This document shows, piece after piece, positions 28,510 through 37,314 of a DNA stretch of 64,000 nt. The stretch comes from Arthrobacter psychrochitiniphilus (GTDB lineage Bacteria; Actinomycetota; Actinomycetes; Actinomycetales; Micrococcaceae). Below the pieces are notes generated by a model that did no database searches, had not been told where the DNA came from, and saw only the letters and a program-made list of their open reading frames with translations. The stretch spans positions 124,001 to 188,000 of the forward strand of contig NZ_QHLZ01000005.1 in NCBI RefSeq assembly GCF_003185915.1. The letters are read 5' to 3'. Position 1 is the stretch's first letter, and the number at the start of each line of letters is the position of its first letter. Position numbers and translations under genes: made by a program.

Positions 28510-28539
28510 TTGACAGCGATGTTCTACACAAGGTAGAAA
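28510..28539 (+). promoter_or_regulatory. Probable cydA promoter
   Basis: TTGACA at 28510-28515, an 18-bp spacer, then TAGAAA at 28534-28539, pointing at cydA 69 bp downstream. The -35 is perfect and the -10 matches 4 of 6. A dyad overlaps the spacer and the -10. Confidence 0.6.
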
Positions 28540-28563
28540 TAGAAGTTCTACAAGATGTAGAAC
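28522..28563. promoter_or_regulatory. Two dyad operators, probable BlaI-type sites
   Basis: Site 1, 28522-28538: TTCTAC, 5 bp, GTAGAA. Site 2, 28545-28563: GTTCTACA, AGA, TGTAGAAC, a perfect 8-bp dyad with a TACA/TGTA core. Centres are 24 bp apart. Site 1 covers the probable -10 and site 2 the transcription start region, a layout suited to repression. Confidence 0.65.
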
Positions 28564-28607
28564 GTGCTGGATAGTCTGAATATTTTTCATGGACGAGGGG
28601 AAACATA

Positions 28608-30194
28608 GTGGAAGCTCTGGACATTGCCAGGTGGCAGTTCGGAATAGTGACCGTGTACCACTTCCTAATGGTGCCGCTGACCATCGGCTTGGGTACTTTG
28701 GTGGCCATTTTGCAGACACGCTGGCACAAAACCGGCAACGAAGCCTATCTGCGCATGACAAAGTTCTGGGGCAAGCTCTTCCTGATCAATTTCATCATGG
28801 GCGTGGCCACCGGGATCGTCCAGGAGTTCCAATTCGGCATGGCGTGGAGCGAATACAGCCGCTTCGTCGGTGACGTGTTCGGGGCGCCCCTGGCCATGGA
28901 AGCCCTGCTGGCCTTTTTCGTTGAATCAACCTTCCTGGGCCTGTGGATCTTCGGCTGGAAGAAGCTTCCCCCACGCATTCACTTGGCCTGCCTCTGGATC
29001 GCCGTTGCAGGATCCATTGTTTCGGCATACTTCATCCTCGTGGCGAACTCCTGGATGCAGCACCCCGTAGGTGTGGAAATGCTCAACGGGCGCCCCGTCA
29101 TGGTGGACGCCTGGGCTGTCTTCACCAACAACACCGCACTCGTGGCCTTCTTCCACACCATTACCGGTGCGCTGGCCGTGGCCGGCGGCTTCCTCCTCGG
29201 TATCTCCTGGTACCAGCTGTGGCGCCGCCGCAAGGACGGCATTGACACCGTGGATGCCACGGGACGGGTCATTGTGGGCGAATCAGCCACCATACCGGGC
29301 CGAGACAAGAAGGATCATTCGGTGTGGATCAAATCACTGCGCTTCGGTGCCGTGGTTGCCATGATCGCTTTTGCCGGGTCCGCCGTCTCCGGTGACTTGT
29401 CAGGAAAGCTGATGTTTGAACAGCAACCCATGAAGATGGCAGCCGCCGAGGCTGCCTGCCATGACGGAACCAGTTTCTCCATCCTGTCCCTTGGTGACGT
29501 TGGAAGCCGCGACTGCTCCGAGGTTGTGGCCGTCATGGAAGTGCCAGGCCTGCTCTCCTTCCTGGCTCACAACGACTTCACCACCGAGATCAAGGGCGTG
29601 AACACTCTGGTACCCGAGTACCAGGCCAAATACGGCAAGTACCTTCCCGATGATCCGATGTACGGTGACCGGGCCGGCCAAGAGATCAACTACGTTCCGG
29701 TCATGCCCGTCACTTACTGGGGCTTCCGCATGATGATCGGCTTTGGCGGGCTTGCTGCTGCCGCCGCTGCCGTAGCCCTGTGGGCCACCCGCAAGGGCAC
29801 CGTTCCCAAGTCCAAGGCCCTGATGCGCCTTGCCCTGATCGGCATCCTTGCGCCCTTTGGCGCCAACGCCGCCGGCTGGATCTTCACCGAAATGGGCCGC
29901 CAGCCCTTCGTGGTGGCACCCAACCCGTCCATGAGCGGCATCGATCAAGTGTTCATGTTCACCGCCTCGGCCGTTTCCCCTGGCGTCTCGGCCGGCGAGG
30001 TGATCTTCTCCCTCGTGGCACTGACCACCGTGTACGCCGTGCTGCTGGTAGTGGAAGTGGTCCTGCTGACCAAGTACATCCGCGGCGGCGTGGTCTCGGC
30101 CATGCCGGAACTGGACCAGACCAAAAAGACGGACGACGGCGGCGCCGGCCCAGGCGGGGAAGCGGACGACGATGTGCTTGCGTTCGCGTACTGA
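28608..30194 (+). CDS. cydA: Cytochrome bd ubiquinol oxidase subunit I
   Basis: Haem-bearing subunit of the high-affinity bd-type terminal oxidase in the plasma membrane, oxidising quinol and reducing oxygen to water. 528 residues with about nine helices. His18 in VTVYHFLMVPLTIGL fits the haem ligand near the N-terminus, and FTEMGRQPF is the quinol-oxidase GRQPW-like signature. The quinol-binding loop is short, as in most non-enterobacterial forms. A GTG start is preceded by GAGGGG. First gene of cydA-cydB-cydDC. Two dyad operators precede it. Confidence 0.97.
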   Translation: MEALDIARWQFGIVTVYHFLMVPLTIGLGTLVAILQTRWHKTGNEAYLRMTKFWGKLFLINFIMGVATGIVQEFQFGMAWSEYSRFVGDVFGAPLAMEALLAFFVESTFLGLWIFGWKKLPPRIHLACLWIAVAGSIVSAYFILVANSWMQHPVGVEMLNGRPVMVDAWAVFTNNTALVAFFHTITGALAVAGGFLLGISWYQLWRRRKDGIDTVDATGRVIVGESATIPGRDKKDHSVWIKSLRFGAVVAMIAFAGSAVSGDLSGKLMFEQQPMKMAAAEAACHDGTSFSILSLGDVGSRDCSEVVAVMEVPGLLSFLAHNDFTTEIKGVNTLVPEYQAKYGKYLPDDPMYGDRAGQEINYVPVMPVTYWGFRMMIGFGGLAAAAAAVALWATRKGTVPKSKALMRLALIGILAPFGANAAGWIFTEMGRQPFVVAPNPSMSGIDQVFMFTASAVSPGVSAGEVIFSLVALTTVYAVLLVVEVVLLTKYIRGGVVSAMPELDQTKKTDDGGAGPGGEADDDVLAFAY

Positions 30195-30253
30195 CCTCCA
30201 GGGCACCAACAGCGTGCCCGCGCCCCTGACTTGCTGCTGAAGCCAAAGGACTA

Positions 30254-31345
30254 ATGATGGATTTTCTTCCCACTTTGTGGTTCATACTGATTGCCGTGCT
30301 GTGGATCGGCTACCTCTTCCTTGAAGGATTCGATTTGGGTGTTGGCATACTCATGAAGACCTTCGCCCGCGGCGAAAAGGAACGCCGTGTCCTGCTCAAC
30401 ACCGTGGGGCCTGTCTGGGACGGCAACGAGGTGTGGCTGCTCACTGCCGGCGGCGCCACCTTCGCCGCATTCCCGTTCTGGTATGCCTCGCTGTTCTCGG
30501 CACTGTACATTCCCCTGGTGTTCGTGCTGATAGCGCTGATCTTCCGCGCCGTGGCCTTTGAATACCGGGGCAAAGTCCACTCCGATATGTGGCGGACGGT
30601 CTGGGACTGGGCCATCGCCCTAGGCTCCTTCGTTGCTGCCTTCGGCATCGGTGCCATGCTGGCCTTGACCACCACGGGTCTGCCGCTGAACGCGAATGGC
30701 GACCGCGTGGGAGGGCCCTTCGCCTGGTTCACCTGGTACGCCGTGATTGGTGGGCTCGCCGTAGTGGGCTTCGCTATCATCCATGCCGCAGCGTTTGTTG
30801 CCCTGAAGACCGACGGCGACATCCGCCACCGCGCCCGCCGATTGGTGGGCCGGTGGATGCCTGTGGGACTGGCGCCGATGGCGGTGTGGGCCATTGCGGT
30901 GGCCCTGGAGAACGGCAAATGGTTTAGCTGGCTTTTGATCGCCGTAGCCGTTGCGTGCGCCGTAGCTTCCTGGATGGCCAACAAGGCAGGCCGTGAAGGC
31001 CTCAGCTTCCTGGCCATGGGCGGCTTCCTGCTTGCAGGTGCTACCGCGATCTTCAGCGCCGCCTACCCCGTAGTGCTGCCGTCCACGCTGGATCCGCTGT
31101 GGAACCTGACAGTGGAGAACGCCTCTTCCTCAAGCTACACGCTGGGCCTGATGTCCATTGTGGCGGCTGTGGGTGTCCCGCTGGTGTTGGCCTACCAAGC
31201 GTGGACGTACTGGATCTTCCGCAAGCGCATCACCGTGGCTCACCTGCCCGAACCGCACGAGTTTGGTCCCGCCGTCGGATATGTTTCTGTTGGATCCACC
31301 AGCGAGCCCCACTTCGAGCACACCACAACTGGCGGAGATTCCTAG
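30254..31345 (+). CDS. cydB: Cytochrome bd ubiquinol oxidase subunit II
   Basis: Second structural subunit of the bd oxidase, 363 residues, eight to nine helices. Family blocks are LWFILIAVLWIGYLFLEGFDLGVG at the N-terminus, TVGPVWDGNEVWLL and AVAFEYRGK. AAGGA lies 5 bases before the ATG at 30254; a second ATG follows directly. It is 59 bp after cydA and its stop is one base from the start of the fused cydDC gene. Confidence 0.97.
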   Translation: MMDFLPTLWFILIAVLWIGYLFLEGFDLGVGILMKTFARGEKERRVLLNTVGPVWDGNEVWLLTAGGATFAAFPFWYASLFSALYIPLVFVLIALIFRAVAFEYRGKVHSDMWRTVWDWAIALGSFVAAFGIGAMLALTTTGLPLNANGDRVGGPFAWFTWYAVIGGLAVVGFAIIHAAAFVALKTDGDIRHRARRLVGRWMPVGLAPMAVWAIAVALENGKWFSWLLIAVAVACAVASWMANKAGREGLSFLAMGGFLLAGATAIFSAAYPVVLPSTLDPLWNLTVENASSSSYTLGLMSIVAAVGVPLVLAYQAWTYWIFRKRITVAHLPEPHEFGPAVGYVSVGSTSEPHFEHTTTGGDS

Positions 31346-31346
31346 T

Positions 31347-34300
31347 ATGAGCATGCGCCCCACACTCCCTCCTGGTAATTCAACCAAACTGGCTCTGGCC
31401 GGTCTGGGTGGCTTGGCTGCCCTGAAGGCCGTTGCCCTGGTTCTTGGCCTGGGTGCCCTGGCCCATGCCTTGGCCCAATGGGCTGGTCATGAGGCGCTGG
31501 ATGGCACCAAGTTGCTGGTGCAGGGGAGTGTGGGCGCCATCCTGCTGGGCGCAGCCGTGTGGGGAGCGTCCATTCTGGCCCGCCGCGCAGCGCTCGGTGC
31601 CAAGGAAGAATTGCGCGCCAACCTCGTGGCCCACCGCCTTGACCCGCGCAATGGCGGTCAGGGTGGGGCCGTCGGGGCCGAAGGCATGCTGGCCAGCCGT
31701 GGACTGGACGGTCTGGATAACTACTTTGCCACGTACCTGCCTGCACTTGTCAGCTGTGCGGTGCTGCCGCTGGCGATCGGCCTGCAAATTCTCATCTCAG
31801 ACTGGGTCAGTGCCCTGATCGTAGCCCTGACCTTGCCGCTGGTGCCGGTGTTCATGATCCTGATCGGTTTCCACACCCAGGAGCGGGTGGAACAGGCTGC
31901 CAACGGCCTGGACAGGCTCTCGAACCATCTGCTGGAACTGGCCCGCGGACTTCCCGTCCTGGTGGGCCTGCGCCGCGCCGGCGCTCAACGCAAGGCACTG
32001 GAGGACGTTTGTGAGGGCTACCGCAAATCCACCATGGCAACTTTGCGCACCGCCTTTCTCTCCTCCATGGCGCTGGAACTCATCAGCACCATTTCTGTTG
32101 CCGTAGTTGCCGTGTTCATCGGTGTGCGTCTGGTGAGTGGTTCCATGGACTTGGAGGCCGGTCTGCTGGCGCTCATGCTCGCCCCGGAGTGCTTCCGGCC
32201 GCTGCGTGATCTTGGCGCAGCCCACCACGGCAGCGAGGACGGAGTGGAGGCCTTGCGCCGTTCCACGGAAATTCTCGGCGCAGCCTCGCCCTCCCAGCCG
32301 ATCCAGGCACCGGCCGCCGCGGACGTGGTACTTGAGGCCAACAACTTCACCGTCAGCTATCCAGATCGCACCGAAGCCGCCGTTTCCGGATTCACCGCCA
32401 GTCTTGCCCCCGGCGAAGCGCTGGTGTTGGCAACACCTAGCGGAACTGGAAAATCCACCATCCTTGCCGCGCTGGCAGGTTTACTGCCGCTGACAGGTCC
32501 CGGTGCGGCACGCCTTGGTGGCGAACTTGCCATCCGGAACCCGGCAGCCATCGTTTTTGTCTCTCAGCACCCGGCTTTTACTGAGGCCACGGTGGCTCAG
32601 GAAGTGGCCCTGTACGCCAGCGTTCCTCACAACCAGGGCCTCAGCCACAGCGCCATCGTGGCGGCACTGACTGCTGTCAATGCCGCACATCTACTCCACC
32701 GTCCAGTGCTGGAATGCAGCCCTGGGGAACTGCGCCGGGTAGCCGTAGCCCGCGCCCTAGCAAGGATTGCTGCGGATCCGGCCGTGGAACTGGCGCTCTT
32801 TGACGAGCCCACAGCCCATCTTGACCCCGTCTCCGCCCACGCCGTGAGGAGGGAACTTGCCCGGCTGCGGGGGAGCGTGGCAGTGGTTGTTGCAACTCAC
32901 GATCAGCTCCTAGGCACACTCTTGTGCGCCAGCGGTCCGGACTCCGGGCTCAACATAGTGGAGTCTGTGGATGTTGTGGAAGTTTCCGATGGCTTGGCTG
33001 CCGTGGATACAGGCGAAGTAGCTGTTCCTGTGGCGCGTTTTCAGTGGCGGCACATGCGTCACCTGCCCCTGCGCTCACCACGATTTGCCGCCGGAGTTTT
33101 AGTTTCGGCACTGGCCACGCTCAGCGCAGCAGCCCTGTCAGGGATTTCCGGATGGCTCATTGTGTGGGCCTCCGCGCAGCCGCCAATTCTGTACCTGATG
33201 ACGTTCATTGTGGGTGTCCGTGCCTTCGGCATTGGCCGCTCGCTGCTGCGCTATTGTGAACGGCTACTGACTCATGATGCAGTATTCCGCTGGGCCACAG
33301 AACTGCGCCTGAAACTGTGGGACTCACTGGGTTCCTCTGTGGTGCACTGGGGCAGGCTCACCCGATCGGGCGGCGCCCTGGGAACGTTGGTGGCGGACGT
33401 TGATGAACTGCGCGACGCCGTGCCGCGCGCCGTGGTACCCATCCCTTCGGCATTGATCTCTTATGGTGGGGTGCTGTTGACCGTGTTCTTGCTGGTTCCG
33501 CAAGCTGCCGGCGTTGTCCTGATACTGGGTGTTTTGGTACTGGTACTGCTGCCTGTTCTGGTACTTGCCGCCCAGCGGCGCGCCTCGGCCGCGGCTGCTG
33601 TTCACCGGGTGTGGTTGGCCGAACGTGCCACCACCTTGTTTGCCGCTGCCGGCGATTTGAGCGCCAACGGCGTGGGTGCCATTGCGGCTCAGCGGTTCAG
33701 GGACGCCGATGCTGCTGTGGCCAAGCCGCTGCGCCGGCTGGCAGGGGCTGACGGTCTAGGCCAGGGCTTTGTCAGCTTGTTGACCTCCCTGGCCGCCATT
33801 GCGGCTGCCCTGAGCGCAATTGTGGCTGGTGTTGACCCCCGTGCCGCCGCCGTGGCGGCACTGCTCATGCTTGCCTTGGCTGAGCCGCTGGGCCAATACA
33901 TAGAAGCAGTCAGTTCTCTTCCGGCCCTCGCCGCCTTGATGAGCCGGACACTTCCTTTACTGGATGCTCCCGTCACAGTCCAAGTCGCGAAGGAGGCCCC
34001 TGATGAGACATTCTCGCAGCAGGTGGGTTCTGTTCCTGGCGAAGCCGTGCGGCGCGATGACGCGCAAAAGATTGACGTGCAGACGCTTGAGGTGGAGAAC
34101 ATCAGTGCCCGCTACCCCAACTCTGAGCACACTGTTTTTGAAGGCTTGAGCGGGACAGCTCAGCGCGGAAAGTGGTGGAGCATCAGCGGGCCCTCGGGCT
34201 CCGGGAAGTCGACCCTTCTGGCAGTGTTGTTGGGCTTCTTGAAAAATGAATCAGGGCATTATTTGATCAACAACCACCCCGCTGAGCCAAAGACCCTGAC

Positions 34301-34748
34301 CAAGATCGCCTGGTGCCCGCAGGACGCCTACTTGTTCAACTCCACTTTGCGCTCGAACTTGGCGTTGGCTCGCCCGGCAACATCACCCCCTGATGAGGAG
34401 CAGCTGCGCGCCGTCCTGCACACAGTGGGGCTGGGCTCGTGGCTCGCTGAGCTGCCGCTGGGACTGGACACTCGGGTGGGGCCCGGTGGGCACCACCTCT
34501 CCGGCGGGCAGCGGACCCGCGTGTCGGTGGCCCGCACGCTCGTGGCGGGGGCCGACGTGGTACTTCTCGATGAGCCCACAGCACACCTGGGCCAAGACGA
34601 GGGCGCCGAGCTGATAGATGATTTGCGTACGGCTCTGAGCGGTGCCGCCGTGGTGCTGGTGACGCACGACGACGACCTTGCCCAACGTGCCGATACTCAC
34701 CTTCGGTTGGGGGAGCCTGTGTTGGAAGGCGCGGGTGCTCACCTTTAG
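31347..34748 (+). CDS. cydDC: Fused CydD-CydC ABC exporter for cytochrome bd assembly
   Basis: A single 1133-residue protein joining both halves of the heterodimeric exporter needed for bd oxidase maturation; CydDC exports thiols such as cysteine and glutathione in E. coli, while in actinobacteria the thiol is uncertain. The CydD half has its membrane part at about 15-320, Walker A TPSGTGKST near 365, a degenerate signature (SPGEL) near 458 and Walker B LALFDEPTAHLD. The CydC half has its membrane part from about 572, Walker [11 protein letters not shown] near 948, canonical LSGGQ near 1051 and Walker B VVLLDEPTAHLG. The ATG at 31347 starts one base after the cydB stop; the frame is open further upstream but overlaps cydB. 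Confidence 0.95.
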   Translation: MSMRPTLPPGNSTKLALAGLGGLAALKAVALVLGLGALAHALAQWAGHEALDGTKLLVQGSVGAILLGAAVWGASILARRAALGAKEELRANLVAHRLDPRNGGQGGAVGAEGMLASRGLDGLDNYFATYLPALVSCAVLPLAIGLQILISDWVSALIVALTLPLVPVFMILIGFHTQERVEQAANGLDRLSNHLLELARGLPVLVGLRRAGAQRKALEDVCEGYRKSTMATLRTAFLSSMALELISTISVAVVAVFIGVRLVSGSMDLEAGLLALMLAPECFRPLRDLGAAHHGSEDGVEALRRSTEILGAASPSQPIQAPAAADVVLEANNFTVSYPDRTEAAVSGFTASLAPGEALVLATPSGTGKSTILAALAGLLPLTGPGAARLGGELAIRNPAAIVFVSQHPAFTEATVAQEVALYASVPHNQGLSHSAIVAALTAVNAAHLLHRPVLECSPGELRRVAVARALARIAADPAVELALFDEPTAHLDPVSAHAVRRELARLRGSVAVVVATHDQLLGTLLCASGPDSGLNIVESVDVVEVSDGLAAVDTGEVAVPVARFQWRHMRHLPLRSPRFAAGVLVSALATLSAAALSGISGWLIVWASAQPPILYLMTFIVGVRAFGIGRSLLRYCERLLTHDAVFRWATELRLKLWDSLGSSVVHWGRLTRSGGALGTLVADVDELRDAVPRAVVPIPSALISYGGVLLTVFLLVPQAAGVVLILGVLVLVLLPVLVLAAQRRASAAAAVHRVWLAERATTLFAAAGDLSANGVGAIAAQRFRDADAAVAKPLRRLAGADGLGQGFVSLLTSLAAIAAALSAIVAGVDPRAAAVAALLMLALAEPLGQYIEAVSSLPALAALMSRTLPLLDAPVTVQVAKEAPDETFSQQVGSVPGEAVRRDDAQKIDVQTLEVENISARYPNSEHTVFEGLSGTAQRGKWWSISGPSGSGKSTLLAVLLGFLKNESGHYLINNHPAEPKTLTKIAWCPQDAYLFNSTLRSNLALARPATSPPDEEQLRAVLHTVGLGSWLAELPLGLDTRVGPGGHHLSGGQRTRVSVARTLVAGADVVLLDEPTAHLGQDEGAELIDDLRTALSGAAVVLVTHDDDLAQRADTHLRLGEPVLEGAGAHL

Positions 34749-34757
34749 GCTGAGAGG

Positions 34758-35789
34758 ATGATTGAGGAACCCTCCGGCACGAACATTCCCCTCCCGCATG
34801 CTGATGGGCTGGTGTTCCGTCCACCGCTTATAGGCGATGTGGATGCTTGGCTGGGTCTTGTTAAGCGCATTGCGGCGTTTGAAAATGCGCCGTGGCATGC
34901 CCAACGTTCCGAGCTGGAGGCTGCACTGGCCGATCCGGGCAATCCCGTGGCGGAAAATGCTCTGGTTGGTGTGGACGCGGACGGCGTGCTGCGCGCTTAC
35001 GCCGATGTGAGCAAGAACCCTGCCGGGGACAAAGCCAATGTCCAAGGCGGCGTGGATCCGCTGTGGCGCCGGCGCGGCGTGGGGGCGGCCTTGCTTGCCT
35101 GGCAGGAAGCACAGGCTGCCGCACGCTTTGCGGTTGACAGCGCTCTGGTCCTCGACAACGTTCAAGCCCCCGATCCGCGGGTACCCAAGGTGCGCAACCA
35201 CGTAGAAGAGGACAATGTGGGGCAACGGGCCTTGCTTGCCGGTGCCGGTTACTCTGTGGTGAGGTACTACTCGCAGATGCAACGGCCGTTGCTTGACCTG
35301 CCTGCCGTGCAGGCTCCTGAGGGGATCACCATCACGCCGTTGACCGATGAGCTCAGCGAGGCTGTGCGGCTGGGGCATAATGAGGCCTTCGCTGATCATT
35401 GGGGTTCTGAGCCGCGCACTCAGGAACGGTGGGCCGTTGAAATGCGGCACGAACACCTGCGCCAAGACTTGTGTACGGTTGCCGTGGACAGCACCACCGG
35501 TGAAGTAGCCGGATACCAGCTGGTAACGGTTGACCCGGGGGATTTACGTCCCGGGCATGGCGGTGAGGGGTACACCGAACTGCTCGGTGTGCGCCGGGAG
35601 TGGCGCGGGCGCGGGATCGCCCCGGCACTGCTGGCCGACGCCATGACACGTTTTGTGCAAGCAGGTTTGGACCGTGCCGCACTGGATGTGGACACGGAGA
35701 ACCCCTCTGGAGCTCTCAGGTTGTATGAGAGCATGGGCTACCAGCCGGTGCGCCGCAGCATGGTCTGGGACAAACTACTCGGGACCTGA
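34758..35789 (+). CDS. Tandem-GNAT N-acetyltransferase
   Basis: 343 residues with two GNAT domains. Domain 1 has its acetyl-CoA loop at LWRRRGVGAALLAWQEAQ (about residue 105). Domain 2 has EWRGRGIAPALLADAMTRF (about 285) followed by DVDTENPSGALRLYESMGY. The double-domain plan is that of mycothiol synthase (MshD), but this protein is longer than typical MshD, and such paralogs are common in this family, so the substrate is open. It starts 9 bp after cydDC and may be the last gene of the cyd operon. Confidence 0.88.
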   Translation: MIEEPSGTNIPLPHADGLVFRPPLIGDVDAWLGLVKRIAAFENAPWHAQRSELEAALADPGNPVAENALVGVDADGVLRAYADVSKNPAGDKANVQGGVDPLWRRRGVGAALLAWQEAQAAARFAVDSALVLDNVQAPDPRVPKVRNHVEEDNVGQRALLAGAGYSVVRYYSQMQRPLLDLPAVQAPEGITITPLTDELSEAVRLGHNEAFADHWGSEPRTQERWAVEMRHEHLRQDLCTVAVDSTTGEVAGYQLVTVDPGDLRPGHGGEGYTELLGVRREWRGRGIAPALLADAMTRFVQAGLDRAALDVDTENPSGALRLYESMGYQPVRRSMVWDKLLGT

Positions 35790-35935
35790 CTAGTTGGGAT
35801 CTGGCTACCAAGGGCTTGGTTACGCTGGCCTGTGCGCGTTCCACGCAATTCACTGCTACTAGCGTCTTTTGCACTTTCGCAAGCAGTGGTGTCTTTGAAG
35901 GGCAGACCAAGCCACTTCGCAAGAAGGAAACCACC

Positions 35936-36838
35936 ATGCACGCAGTCATCATGGCCGCCCCCGGCGATATCCGCGTCGCCGAACGTGAGAACCCCACCAT
36001 TGTTGAGGCTACCGACGCGATCATCAAGGTGACCGCGAGCTGCGTCTGTGGATCGGACCTATGGCCCTACCGCGGCGCCCACGAGGTACACGACGCTTCC
36101 ATGGGCCATGCGTATGTGGGTGTGGTGGCGGAAATCGGCGCGGACGTCAAAAACACCAAACCGGGCGCTTTCGTTGTGGGTTCCTTCATGGCCTCGGACA
36201 ATACGTGCGAGATCTGCCAGGCCGGCTACCAATCTCGGTGTGTTCATGTTGTGGGCATGGGTGGGATTGGCACGCAAGCCGAATACGCCCGCATCCCTTG
36301 GGCGGGCGGCACCTTGGTAGCTACGCCGGGCATGCCCGACGCCTATTTGGTCCCGTTGCTGTTGGTGGTTGGGGACGGCGCCCTCGGCCCGCTCGGTATT
36401 CTCGCGGCCAGTCAACTCGGTGCCACGAGAATCATTGCCATGTCACGGCACGCCGACCGGCAGGAGATGGCCCGCGATTTTGGGGCCACAGACATTGTCA
36501 CCGGAGGGTACGGGGCACATTCGGTCATCGAAGCCGTCGGCACCCAGGAGTCCATGATGCAGGCCATTCGCGCCACCCGCCCCGGCGGACATGTCGGCTA
36601 TGTCGGTGTCTCCCACGACGTGGAACTCTCCGGCCAGGAACTATTCCTCTCCGGCATTCACCTGCATGGCGGCCCCGCACCCGTGCGCCGTTTCCTGCCC
36701 GAACTGATCGAGCTGATCTGGGCACGGAAGATCAACCCCGGGCGGGTATTTGACCTCACGCTTCCACTGGCGGACGCGGCGGAAGCTTACCGCGCCATGG
36801 ATGAGCGGCGGGCCATCAAGGTCCTGCTCACGCCGTAG
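35936..36838 (+). CDS. Zinc-type alcohol dehydrogenase homologue with apparent internal deletions
   Basis: A medium-chain dehydrogenase homologue of only 300 residues; relatives have about 345. The catalytic part keeps ASCVCGSDLWPYRG (zinc Cys38), but the usual GHE is GHA (residues 57-59). Three of the structural-zinc cysteines remain (C91, C94, C102). The cofactor motif GDGALG (147-152) directly follows PDAYLVPLLLVV, so the roughly 25 residues normally before it are missing. A second gap of about 19 residues falls after ATDIVTGG near residue 190. The end, VRRFLPELIELI to AMDERRAIKVLLTP, is intact. The frame is open. It may be a decaying gene or a changed enzyme. Confidence 0.75.
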   Translation: MHAVIMAAPGDIRVAERENPTIVEATDAIIKVTASCVCGSDLWPYRGAHEVHDASMGHAYVGVVAEIGADVKNTKPGAFVVGSFMASDNTCEICQAGYQSRCVHVVGMGGIGTQAEYARIPWAGGTLVATPGMPDAYLVPLLLVVGDGALGPLGILAASQLGATRIIAMSRHADRQEMARDFGATDIVTGGYGAHSVIEAVGTQESMMQAIRATRPGGHVGYVGVSHDVELSGQELFLSGIHLHGGPAPVRRFLPELIELIWARKINPGRVFDLTLPLADAAEAYRAMDERRAIKVLLTP

Positions 36839-37314
36839 CTGCTGTTCGCGTGCAAGCCAGGAAGGGAGGACAAGAAGAATTGGCGGCGGAGGCTTGCCAC
36901 CACCAATTTTTTCTGGCCCCTGCTTGACCCCTCCCCGGTCTATCACGTCTTGAACACCGGCCCGGTGGCTGGCGGGGCCGAGGTGAGGACTACGGCGGAT
37001 ACAGGCTCGCCGCACCCCCAGGCAAGCACTACTTGATCCAGCTCTGGCCCGAGACCAGCCTTCGCCCAAAGGAAACGGCGCATGGTGATGGGTTCGGTAT
37101 GGACGCATAATCCCGGAACACATAAGCAACGTCCCAGATCCTTGACACACCTTGTCTTGGTTGAATCACCCACTGACACCAATCCCTTCAAGGAACCGGA
37201 AGCCTGCATCACTACTGCATCATCACCACGGCGTCCCGTACCGGGTTCCTCCCTAGCGGCAACGGAGGTGCACAAGGAATGGAGTACCTCACATTGCGCG
37301 GCCCTGCGGGCCAC
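36839..37314. other. Gene-poor stretch with a possible coding remnant
   Basis: 476 bp between the dehydrogenase gene and a convergent membrane-protein gene. A plus-strand frame open from 36928 to 37110 lacks a start codon and encodes GGYRLAAPPGKHYLIQLWPE, which reads like the C-terminal strand of a real protein. A 123-codon minus-strand frame (36943-37314) looks like a chance opening. The region appears degenerate. Confidence 0.35.

Noticed and set aside
31158..31346. Longer start for the cydDC fusion
   Set aside because: The extra frame lies wholly inside cydB; the ATG at 31347 immediately after the cydB stop is the sensible start.
36943..37314. 123-codon minus-strand open frame
   Set aside because: Cys- and Gly-rich without recognisable domains, in a degenerate region and without a ribosome site.
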